A stretch of 23,412 bases of DNA from an uncultured Roseburia sp. (GTDB lineage Bacteria; Bacillota_A; Clostridia; Lachnospirales; Lachnospiraceae). Within the stretch, counting starts at the first letter, position 1, and each line of letters opens with the position of its first letter. Location: positions 1-23,412 of the forward strand of contig CAAEAE010000101.1 in the NCBI GenBank assembly GCA_900753715.1, written 5' to 3'. Below, piece by piece: positions 1 to 6,593 of the stretch. The notes beneath the pieces were generated by a model, which was not told the DNA's origin, did no database searches, and was given only the letters and a program-made list of their open reading frames with translations. The translations under genes were made by a program, and so were the position numbers.

Positions 1-577
1 CCGGTACTCCGGTCAGCTTTAATTCTACGTCTTCGATAATGCTCTCAACTTCCGGTGCAAATTTATGTACCACCGGTGCTGTTTTCTTGCTCTTTGCAAC
101 TTTTACGGCACGCTCTGCTGCTTCCTGTACGCCGGTTCCCTTTAATGCGGAAATCTCAACTACTTCACAGCCTAATTTCTTCTGAAGCTCATCAAGATGA
201 ATCTTATCGCCGTTTTTCTTTACGAGGTCCATCATGTTGACTGCCATAACAACCGGAATGCCAAGCTCCATCAGCTGTGTAGACAGATACAGGTTACGCT
301 CGATGTTGGTTCCGTCTACAATATTTAAGATTGCATCCGGTCTGTCTCCGATAAGATAATTTCTTGCAACGACTTCCTCTAATGTATATGGGGAGAGGGA
401 GTAAATACCCGGAAGGTCCATGATGATAACATCCTTATCTCCCTTCCACTTTCCTTCTTTCTTCTCTACGGTAACACCTGGCCAGTTTCCTACAAACTGA
501 TTCGCTCCGGTCAGCGCATTAAATAATGTTGTTTTACCGCAGTTTGGGTTACCTGCTAATGCGATTTTTACTGACAT
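1..577 (-). CDS. feoB: Ferrous iron transporter FeoB, N-terminal GTPase part (cut by window edge)
   Basis: FeoB is the inner-membrane Fe(II) transporter with a cytosolic G domain at its N-terminus; only the first 192 codons are in the window. The G-protein motifs are all visible: G1 GNPNCGKTT (residues 9-17), the switch-I stretch NWPGVTVEK (31-39), G3 DLPG (54-57), G4 NMMD (114-117) and G5 SALKG (143-147). The start ATG is preceded by AAGGAG at a normal distance. It is the last gene of a feoA-feoA-feoB cluster on the same strand, 102 bases after the second feoA. The membrane domain lies outside the window, so whether the protein is intact cannot be judged. Identification is firm. Confidence 0.97.
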   Translation of the reverse strand, partial: MSVKIALAGNPNCGKTTLFNALTGANQFVGNWPGVTVEKKEGKWKGDKDVIIMDLPGIYSLSPYTLEEVVARNYLIGDRPDAILNIVDGTNIERNLYLSTQLMELGIPVVMAVNMMDLVKKNGDKIHLDELQKKLGCEVVEISALKGTGVQEAAERAVKVAKSKKTAPVVHKFAPEVESIIEDVELKLTGVP

Positions 578-648
578 TTTCTGACTCCTTTTTTACCTGT
601 TTTGGTATTCTTAAAATAAGTTGTAGCGAACTCTTTGTTTAGATATTT

Positions 649-664
649 GTTAGCTTGCGCTAAC
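649..664. promoter_or_regulatory. Inverted repeat GTTAG-N6-CTAAC between feoA and feoB
   Basis: The 16 bases GTTAGCTTGCGCTAAC form a perfect inverted repeat with 6-base arms around TTGC, lying in the feoA-feoB gap. The same arrangement, GTTAG then six bases then CTAAC, occurs over the -10 box of the operon promoter (1183-1198). Two copies in one operon suggest a second binding site for the same regulator, or a small RNA hairpin that adjusts feoB expression. The regulator is not identified. Confidence 0.45.
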
Positions 665-679
665 CCTATCGTAAAAAAA

Positions 680-901
680 TTATTCTACTTCAATCATCTC
701 TGCATCTGCTTTGCGCAAAGATAATTCATACCCTCTTACCGTTACTTCTACCGGGTCACCGAGTGGTGCCACCTTACGCACATAGATTTCTACACCTTTT
801 GTGATGCCCATATCCATGATACGTCTCTTGACAGGTCCTTCTCCTGACAGTTTCTTTACCCTGACAGTCTGCCCGCAGGGCACTTCTTTCAATGTCTTCA
901 T
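680..901 (-). CDS. feoA: FeoA, small cytosolic SH3-like partner of FeoB
   Basis: A 73-residue FeoA-family protein, an SH3-like beta-barrel that supports FeoB-mediated Fe(II) uptake, probably by contacting the FeoB cytosolic domain. Family features include the N-terminal MKTLKEVPCGQTVRVKKL, the core RRIMDMGITKGVEI and the conserved tail DPVEVTVRGYELSLRKADAE. Length is typical for stand-alone FeoA. AGAGGAG precedes the ATG. It starts 16 bases after the upstream feoA copy and is followed by feoB, so the three form one transcription unit. Confidence 0.93.
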   Translation of the reverse strand: MKTLKEVPCGQTVRVKKLSGEGPVKRRIMDMGITKGVEIYVRKVAPLGDPVEVTVRGYELSLRKADAEMIEVE

Positions 902-917
902 ACTGCTCCTCTTTTCC

Positions 918-1127
918 CTATATCATAATTTTATTTGCCATATCTTTGCCGATTGCAACGCGTGAATCTTTTACATTCACAATCATGTTGCCACTCGTCT
1001 CAGATACCACAGTCACTTTTCCACCTGCGACAAATCCCAGCTTCTCTAAAAACAGTCTGGTCTCTTCCTTGCCGCCAACTTTTTTAATGATATTTTCTTC
1101 TCCTGCTCTCGCCATCGTCAAAGGCAT
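918..1127 (-). CDS. FeoA-family protein, first gene of the feo operon
   Basis: A 69-residue second FeoA-family protein, divergent from its neighbour. The FeoA core is seen in LEKLGFVAGGKVTVVSE and in the C-terminal NMIVNVKDSRVAIGKDMANK. I chose the ATG at 1127 (MPLTMARAGEEN) because AGAGGA lies 8 bases before it. An in-frame GTG at 1148 and an ATG at 1136 are possible but poorly spaced from any ribosome site. Tandem FeoA proteins ahead of FeoB are common in clostridia, and this one may have a distinct regulatory or structural role. It is the promoter-proximal gene. Confidence 0.88.
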   Translation of the reverse strand: MPLTMARAGEENIIKKVGGKEETRLFLEKLGFVAGGKVTVVSETSGNMIVNVKDSRVAIGKDMANKIMI

Positions 1128-1182
1128 ACCACTCATCCTCTTTTCCACCTATATCTTATCTACTCATTTGTAAGGTTCCGAG

Positions 1183-1207
1183 GTTAGTATAGTCTAACGT
1201 AAGTTAG
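1183..1207. promoter_or_regulatory. Putative metal-responsive operator over the feo promoter
   Basis: Three alternating half-sites lie inside the promoter: GTTAG (1183-1187), CTAAC (1194-1198) and GTTAG (1203-1207). They give GTTAG-N6-CTAAC across the -10 box and CTAAC-GTAA-GTTAG in the spacer. The half-site resembles that of DtxR/IdeR-type repressors (GGTTAG/CTAACC), though the spacing differs from the classical 19-base site. The position fits repression. No Fur-type GATAAT repeats are seen. Confidence 0.5.
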
Positions 1208-1214
1208 TTGTCAA
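1186..1214 (-). promoter_or_regulatory. feo operon promoter (sigma-A type)
   Basis: On the minus strand, TTGACA (1214-1209), exactly 17 bases, then TATACT (1191-1186). This is a near-consensus vegetative promoter. Transcription would start near 1179, giving a leader of about 50 bases to the first feoA start. Confidence 0.8.
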
Positions 1215-1250
1215 TAACCTTTAGGCAAAAAAGGATACACTTTCCACGTA

Positions 1251-1280
1251 AAAAAACCGCACGGAAATTGCGCGGTTTTT
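1251..1280 (-). terminator. Intrinsic terminator of the leuA fusion gene
   Basis: Reading the minus strand just after the leuA stop, AAAAACCGCGC pairs with GUGCGGUUUUU around a 7-base loop (AAUUUCC), followed by a run of U. It separates the leuA unit from the downstream feo promoter. Confidence 0.85.
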
Positions 1281-1299
1281 CGTCATTTTCACTAGGTTT

Positions 1300-3294
1300 T
1301 TACTGATACTGTCTACGGAACTGAACCGGTGTCATATCGTAGGCTTTCTTGAACAGCCGGTTAAAGTGCTCCACATTTTCATAACCGACGGCTGTGGCAA
1401 TTGCCTCAACGGTCTGGTTCGTATCCTTTAACATCGTGCGGGCTTTTTTCATCCGTGCTTTCTTTACTGCCTCCTGGAAGGTCAGCCCGGATTTCTCCTT
1501 CATGTATTTGGAGAGATATGCCTTGGAAAGTCCAAAGCTGTCAGCTAACATCTCAAGGCTTACATCCGCATAATGGGTCTGGATGAAGTTCATAATCTCC
1601 ACGATGCGCTCTTCCCTGCCCTCTGTGACATTCTCGCTCTTTGCCATCTTGTTGGCGGCGGAGACAAGGGCTGCAATGGAGCTCTTGATGATATCCTCAT
1701 CGATACCAACACCCCAGAACGGCTTTCCTTTGCAGATGATTTCTACATAAGCGGCAGCCTTTGCGGAAGAGCCTTCGGAAATTGCGTGCTCCTGGTACGA
1801 TGCAAGCTCGTAGCTGATGCCAAAATAGGTTTTGATGGCGTTACTTACGGCATCTAATCGTCCGTTTCCGGCAGTCTCGATAACGCGCTTCTCTCCGTTC
1901 TGCTCGATGGTCACCTCTGCGAGGATTCCATCCTGCTGCTTAAAGTGACATTCCGGGATATCAAAGACATCCTTTATATTAAGGTAAGCATCCTCAAAAA
2001 TCTGATAAATGTTCTGCGGTGTCAGCTCTGCATGCTTGCGGTCTGAAACACCTTTTACCAGATAGCCGACCTCTTCCTTCATCGCATCCGGCAGGTTGAT
2101 GCCGAAGTTCTGCTTTAAGATGTATGCCACACCACCCTTACCGGACTGGCTGTTGATTCGGATAACATCGGACTCGTACTCTCTTCCCACATCCTTCGGG
2201 TCAATCGGCAGATACGGAACCGTCCACTTCTTTCCGCTCTTTCCTGCCTCTCTCCATGCCATTCCCTTGGAAATTGCATCCTGATGGGAGCCGGAAAATG
2301 CCGTAAACACAAGGTCTCCTGCATATGGGGTACGCTCGTATACGTGCATCCTTGTAAAACGCTCATATTTTTCGCGGATTTCCGGAAGATTGCTGAAATC
2401 AAGCCCGCTCTCCACACCATGGCAAATCATGTTCATCGCAACCGTAACAAGGTCCACATTTCCGGTACGCTCTCCATTTCCAAACAATGTTCCCTCGATA
2501 CGGTCAGCACCTGCAAGCACACCAAGCTCTGCATCACTGATGCCGCATCCTCTGTCATTGTGCGGATGTACGCTTAAGATGACATTCTTACGGTACTTTA
2601 AGTGCTTATGAATATATTCAATCTGGCAGGCAAATACGTGCGGCATGGCAATCTGAACCGTGGTCGGAATGTTGATAATTGCCTTGTGGTCTTCATCCGG
2701 CTGCCATACGTCAAGGACTGCGTTGCAGACTTCCACGGCGTAATCCACTTCTGTTCCCGGGAAGCTCTCCGGGCTGTACTCGAAGGTAAAGTTTCCTTCT
2801 GTCTCCGCTGCAAGCTCCTTTAACAGTTTTGCCCCATCTACTGCAAGCTGCTTGACTTCCTCTTTGCTTTTCTTAAATACCTGTTCTCTCTGTGCTACGG
2901 ATGTAGAATTATAAAGATGGATGACCGCATGCGGTGCTCCTTTTACTGCCTCAAATGTTTTCTTGATGATGTGCTCCCTCGCCTGTGTCAATACCTGCAC
3001 CGTCACATCCTCAGGGATCATGTTACGCTCAATCAATGCACGCATAAAATTGTATTCCGTATCGGATGCCGCCGGGAATCCCACTTCAATTTCCTTAAAC
3101 CCGATGTTTACGAGCATCTGGAAAAACTGTAGCTTTTCTTCGAGACTCATCGGCTCGATAAGCGCCTGGTTTCCATCACGCAAATCCACGCTGCACCAGA
3201 TTGGTGCCTTCTCGATTGTTTCTTTTTTCACCCAGTCATAAGTCACTTCCGGTGGCATAAAATAGGCGGTTCCATATTTTTCTGCTGCTTTCAT
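1300..3294 (-). CDS. leuA: 2-isopropylmalate synthase fused to a C-terminal AraC-type DNA-binding domain
   Basis: The enzyme condenses acetyl-CoA with 2-oxoisovalerate, the committed step of leucine synthesis. Residues 1-555 are a full-length LeuA of the long bacterial/fungal type. They include the HMGL-like TIM barrel with SVDLRDGNQAL (35-45), metal-binding HPH (243-245), and FGNGERTGNVD (271-281). The LeuA dimer/leucine-feedback domain spans about 445-550, with GNGRLDA (477-483) and EGSSAKAAAYVE (507-518). Residues 561-664 are then an AraC/XylS two-helix-turn-helix domain: SLEMLADSFGLSKAYLSKYMKE for the first and VEAIATAVGYENVEHFNRLF for the second, ending TPVQFRRQ. The frame is continuous with no stop or slippery run at the junction, so it looks like a genuine fusion. 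AAGGGG precedes the ATG. Parts of the fusion are certain; the regulatory role is inferred. Confidence 0.95.
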   Translation of the reverse strand: MKAAEKYGTAYFMPPEVTYDWVKKETIEKAPIWCSVDLRDGNQALIEPMSLEEKLQFFQMLVNIGFKEIEVGFPAASDTEYNFMRALIERNMIPEDVTVQVLTQAREHIIKKTFEAVKGAPHAVIHLYNSTSVAQREQVFKKSKEEVKQLAVDGAKLLKELAAETEGNFTFEYSPESFPGTEVDYAVEVCNAVLDVWQPDEDHKAIINIPTTVQIAMPHVFACQIEYIHKHLKYRKNVILSVHPHNDRGCGISDAELGVLAGADRIEGTLFGNGERTGNVDLVTVAMNMICHGVESGLDFSNLPEIREKYERFTRMHVYERTPYAGDLVFTAFSGSHQDAISKGMAWREAGKSGKKWTVPYLPIDPKDVGREYESDVIRINSQSGKGGVAYILKQNFGINLPDAMKEEVGYLVKGVSDRKHAELTPQNIYQIFEDAYLNIKDVFDIPECHFKQQDGILAEVTIEQNGEKRVIETAGNGRLDAVSNAIKTYFGISYELASYQEHAISEGSSAKAAAYVEIICKGKPFWGVGIDEDIIKSSIAALVSAANKMAKSENVTEGREERIVEIMNFIQTHYADVSLEMLADSFGLSKAYLSKYMKEKSGLTFQEAVKKARMKKARTMLKDTNQTVEAIATAVGYENVEHFNRLFKKAYDMTPVQFRRQYQ

Positions 3295-3310
3295 GTTATT
3301 TCCCCTTTAA

Positions 3311-3325
3311 ATCAATTTTATTGAT
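3311..3325. promoter_or_regulatory. Inverted repeat at the leuA transcription start
   Basis: ATCAAT-TTT-ATTGAT is a perfect repeat with 6-base arms, lying just downstream of the leuA -10 box at the expected start site. The position fits a repressor operator, possibly for the AraC domain of the gene itself. It is AT-rich and short, so chance occurrence is possible. Confidence 0.35.
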
Positions 3326-3327
3326 GT

Positions 3328-3356
3328 ATTTTAACATTTGTTTTCTGGTTTGTCAA
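3328..3356 (-). promoter_or_regulatory. leuA promoter (sigma-A type)
   Basis: On the minus strand, TTGACA (3356-3351), 17 bases, TAAAAT (3333-3328). Transcription would start near 3321, leaving a leader under 30 bases. That is far too short for a T-box or leucine leader peptide attenuator. Confidence 0.75.
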
Positions 3357-3384
3357 GAGAACTCCCAGATTTTCTTATTTCCTG

Positions 3385-3413
3385 TTGAAATCACCCCCTC
3401 GCAGTGCTACAAT
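3385..3413 (+). promoter_or_regulatory. Promoter of the SulP transporter gene
   Basis: TTGAAA (3385-3390), 17 bases, TACAAT (3408-3413), followed by an AT-rich leader of about 45 bases and the ribosome site GAGGAG (3455-3460). It diverges from the leuA promoter, with about 30 bases between the two -35 boxes. Confidence 0.7.
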
Positions 3414-3465
3414 TCAATCTTGTATGCAAATTTTATAAAATTTTAATATTTATCGAGGAGAACTT

Positions 3466-5112
3466 ATGAATGAACTAAAGCCAAAACTGTTTGAAGTGAT
3501 GAAAGGCTACACCAAAGAACAGGCAATCAAGGATATCATTTCCGGTATCATCGTTGCCATTATCGCACTGCCGCTATCAATTGCGCTTGCCATTGCATCC
3601 GGCGTAAGTCCGGAACAGGGTCTTTATACCGCTATCATCGCCGGATTTTTTATCTCATTTTTCGGCGGAAGCCGTGTCCAGATTGGCGGTCCGACCGCAG
3701 CGTTTGTTGTCATCATTTATGGCATCGTGACAACCTACGGAACAGACGGTCTGATTGTTGCCACAATTATGGCAGGTATTTTTCTCTGCCTGATGGGAAT
3801 CTTCCACTTTGGTTCCCTGATTAAGTACATTCCTTATACCATTACAACCGGATTCACCTGCGGAATTGCAGTGACACTTTTTGTGGGACAGATTAAGGAT
3901 TTTCTGGGTCTTCAGATGGAAAGCGTTCCGTCCGAATTTGCCGACAAGGTTGTCGCTTATGCAAAAAATATTTCTACTACAAATATTACAGCACTGTTAA
4001 TCGGTCTTCTCGCCGTGTTAATCTTAGTGTTCTGGCCGAAGGTTACCGACAAGATTCCGGGTTCTTTAATTGCAATTATCGTGACAACCGCCATTGTATA
4101 TTTTGCCAAACTCCCGGTAAACACCATCGGAAGCGTCTATGGAGAACTTTCCTCTTCCTTCCCGACCTTCCAGGTGCCGTCCATCAGCTTTAAACTGATT
4201 CAGGAGCTTTTATCTCCTGCATTTACCATCGCAATTCTCGCCGGAATCGAATCCCTGCTCTCCGCAGTCGTATCCGATGGTATGATTGGTGACACGCACA
4301 AGTCCAATGCCGAGTTAATCGGACAGGGTCTCGGAAACATTTTCTCCGGTCTCTTCGGCGGTATTCCGGCTACCGGAGCCATCGCAAGAACCGCAGCGAA
4401 CGTAAGAAACGGCGGACGTACCCCGATTGCCGGAATTACACACTGTATCACACTTACCATTATCCTGCTTGTGCTGATGCCGCTTGCAGCGCTGATTCCA
4501 ATGACCACCCTCGCAGCCGTTCTTCTTGTGGTTGCATGGAACATGGCAGACTGGGAATCCTTTTTCCATCTCTGCAAAACAGCACCAAAGAGTGATGTCA
4601 TCGTACTCGTTGCAACCTTCCTTTTAACCGTATTCTTTGACCTCGTTGTTGCAATTGAGGTTGGTGTCGTGCTTGCCTCCATGTTATTCATGAAACGTAT
4701 GGCAGAGACCGCCGATGTCAAAGCTTGGAAATACACAGATGCACCGGATATTACTCCGGGCGAGGCAGAAAAGCTCCGCGATATTCCTCACAGCATCCGT
4801 GTGTTTGAGATTTGTGGTCCGCTGTTTTTTGCAGCCGCAGACGAAATTCTCCGGATTCAGAGTGAAAAATCCACCAAGGTCATCGTCATCCGTATGCGAA
4901 GCGTACCTGCCATTGACGCAAGCGCCATGCGCTCCCTCCGCCAGTTAGCAGCGCGTGCGAAGAAAAAGAAGATTACACTTGTCTTCTCCCATGTCAACGA
5001 ACAGCCGATGTCCGTCATGAAAAAAGATGGATTTATTGAACATATCGGTGCGGAAAACTTCCAGCCAAATATCGTGGAAGCACTGGATTATGCAGAAGCA
5101 CTTGTGAAGTAA
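3466..5112 (+). CDS. SulP-family anion transporter with C-terminal STAS domain
   Basis: A 548-residue SLC26/SulP permease that imports an anion (sulfate or bicarbonate are the usual bacterial substrates) by proton or sodium coupling. The membrane part spans residues about 24-410, with the family hallmark stretches LPLSIALAIASGVSPEQGLY (35-54) and GGPTAAFVVIIYGIV (74-88). The NGGRTP loop is at 315-320. A cytosolic STAS domain covers about 441-546, with PAIDASAMRSL (481-491) at the conserved helix start. GAGGAG lies 5 bases before the ATG. It is a single-gene unit with its own promoter and terminator. Substrate cannot be read from sequence; no cysteine-synthesis or carbonic anhydrase gene is adjacent to decide. 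Confidence 0.93.
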   Translation: MNELKPKLFEVMKGYTKEQAIKDIISGIIVAIIALPLSIALAIASGVSPEQGLYTAIIAGFFISFFGGSRVQIGGPTAAFVVIIYGIVTTYGTDGLIVATIMAGIFLCLMGIFHFGSLIKYIPYTITTGFTCGIAVTLFVGQIKDFLGLQMESVPSEFADKVVAYAKNISTTNITALLIGLLAVLILVFWPKVTDKIPGSLIAIIVTTAIVYFAKLPVNTIGSVYGELSSSFPTFQVPSISFKLIQELLSPAFTIAILAGIESLLSAVVSDGMIGDTHKSNAELIGQGLGNIFSGLFGGIPATGAIARTAANVRNGGRTPIAGITHCITLTIILLVLMPLAALIPMTTLAAVLLVVAWNMADWESFFHLCKTAPKSDVIVLVATFLLTVFFDLVVAIEVGVVLASMLFMKRMAETADVKAWKYTDAPDITPGEAEKLRDIPHSIRVFEICGPLFFAAADEILRIQSEKSTKVIVIRMRSVPAIDASAMRSLRQLAARAKKKKITLVFSHVNEQPMSVMKKDGFIEHIGAENFQPNIVEALDYAEALVK

Positions 5113-5126
5113 ACTTTGATTGAAAT

Positions 5127-5173
5127 AAAAAAGCAGGGATAGAAATGGTCAGCCATTTCTGTCCCTGTTTTTT
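5127..5173. terminator. Two-way intrinsic terminator between SulP and MATE genes
   Basis: CAGGGATAGAAATGG (5134-5148), loop TCAG, CCATTTCTGTCCCTG (5153-5167): a 15-base stem with one mismatch or wobble, flanked by six A on the left and six T on the right. It can therefore end transcripts from both convergent genes. Confidence 0.9.
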
Positions 5174-5191
5174 ACTATAAGCTTTCTTTTC

Positions 5192-6532
5192 TCATATCTT
5201 AATCTGAACCCATTTTCCCTGCCGGAAGCGAATGCTTGCAAACAGAAATCTTGAAAGCTGGTCCGCTAACACGCCGAGCCAGATTCCGATAATTCCCCAG
5301 CCCATGGTATATCCAAAGAAATACGAGCCGATGGTTCTTATGATTGTAACGCTGATGGTCGACGCTATCGCCGTATAAAGCGTATCGCCCGCGCCGCGCA
5401 GACATCCCATATAAATCACCTGTGAAATCTGAAGCATTACAATTACGATTATCACGTACATGATATTCACACCGATTGCAATGATATCCTCCTCTTCAAA
5501 GAACAGACCATACAGCCATCTTGCCCCGAAGAAATAAAGAACCGCCAGTACAACCGAAATCGCGCTTCCGATGCGCCGGCAGATTTTTCCATACTGTTTT
5601 GCCATGTCCGGGCTTTTTGCCCCAAGAGAAAATCCGATGAGTGCCACCGCTGTCGCCTGCAATCCGTCGCCAAAGGAAAATGACAACGCCATGATGTTCA
5701 TTCCCACCTGATGTGCCGCCATTGCCGCCGTTCCCTGTTTTGCCGCCATCAGTGCCGTCAGCATAAATCCAATCCGCATTAAAACCTGTTCACAGAAAAC
5801 ACTGTAGCCCACATGAATGATTTGTTTTAATGCCGCTGCCGCCGGACGAATTTTATTTTTCAGGATATATGGAATACTTATAAATGTAGTATCTTTATAA
5901 ATTGACACAATGCTCATCACACTCGCAACCACGGTTCCAATCACCGTTGCAAGCGCCGCACCTTTGACGCCAAGTGCCGGAAATCCGAAATGGCCCTGGA
6001 TAAGCAGATAATTTAATCCGATGTTTACCACGCTCGCAGTAAGATTGGTCCGCATGGTAATCCGCGTGTTTCCCGCCCCGCGCTGTGCCGAGTTGACGCC
6101 CATCTGAATGACATTGAAAATCATTCCACCCATGACGATACGAAAATAAGACACTGCCGCATCATGCGTTTCTGTCTCCGAGCCGCAGAGCCGGATAATC
6201 GGGTCTGCAAATGCCACTAAGAGAATACTGATTACAATTCCTGCCGCTATGATAAATAGAAAAAACGTTGAAAAAATCCGGTTTGCCTCTTCTCTTTTAC
6301 CCTCACCCATCCTGCGCGCAACCAGCGCCGAGATAGACACATTCGCCGCAATAAAAAGTGCCAGTCCCAAAAATTTCGGCTGTGTGGTAAGCCCGACTGC
6401 TGCCACTGCATACGCTCCGACCGAACTCACCATCAATGAGTCAATCAGCCCTGCAAATGCGATAAAAAAGGATTCCAGCATCGCCGGCCACGCCATATTT
6501 AATGTTTTCTTTATCATTTCTTTCTGATTCAT
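5192..6532 (-). CDS. MATE-family multidrug/toxic compound efflux protein
   Basis: A 446-residue MATE exporter, which expels cationic or aromatic compounds in exchange for sodium or protons. About twelve membrane segments are visible, in two homologous halves. The first half begins MAWPAMLESFFIAFAGLIDS and carries the family stretch QRGAGNTR; the second half carries CLRGAGDTLYTA, the corresponding repeat. Both the length and the twin RGAG-[ND]-T motif fit the NorM/DinF-like group. AGAGGA precedes the ATG. It follows the ABC exporter gene on the same strand, with a terminator and no clear promoter in the 61-base gap. Expression may therefore depend on read-through from that gene. Confidence 0.93.
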   Translation of the reverse strand: MNQKEMIKKTLNMAWPAMLESFFIAFAGLIDSLMVSSVGAYAVAAVGLTTQPKFLGLALFIAANVSISALVARRMGEGKREEANRIFSTFFLFIIAAGIVISILLVAFADPIIRLCGSETETHDAAVSYFRIVMGGMIFNVIQMGVNSAQRGAGNTRITMRTNLTASVVNIGLNYLLIQGHFGFPALGVKGAALATVIGTVVASVMSIVSIYKDTTFISIPYILKNKIRPAAAALKQIIHVGYSVFCEQVLMRIGFMLTALMAAKQGTAAMAAHQVGMNIMALSFSFGDGLQATAVALIGFSLGAKSPDMAKQYGKICRRIGSAISVVLAVLYFFGARWLYGLFFEEEDIIAIGVNIMYVIIVIVMLQISQVIYMGCLRGAGDTLYTAIASTISVTIIRTIGSYFFGYTMGWGIIGIWLGVLADQLSRFLFASIRFRQGKWVQIKI

Positions 6533-6548
6533 CGCAGTTCCTCTTTAC

Positions 6549-6585
6549 AAAAAACGGTGTTATCCCGTTAAGAATAACACCGTTT
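6549..6585 (-). terminator. Intrinsic terminator after the ABC exporter gene
   Basis: On the minus strand AAACGGTGTTAT pairs with ATAACACCGTTT (12 bases, no mismatch) around a 10-base loop, followed by a U run. It lies between the ABC and MATE genes, so full-strength termination would starve the MATE gene unless a promoter hides in the few bases after it. Confidence 0.8.
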
Positions 6586-6593
6586 AAAAGAAA

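Noticed and set aside
1225..1239. A 15-base string GCAAAAAAGGATACA shared by 1225-1239 and 8315-8329
   Set aside because: At 8315 it is the tail of a terminator; at 1225 it lies after the leuA terminator. With only two copies and low complexity, I take it as terminator-like similarity rather than a mobile repeat.
3295..3350. T-box or leader-peptide attenuator expected before a leuA gene
   Set aside because: The promoter is so close to the start codon that the leader is under 30 bases; no specifier loop, T-box sequence or leucine-rich leader is present.
4200..4736. A 178-codon open frame on the minus strand inside the SulP gene
   Set aside because: Antisense shadow of a well-supported transporter gene; no start signals and no recognisable domain.
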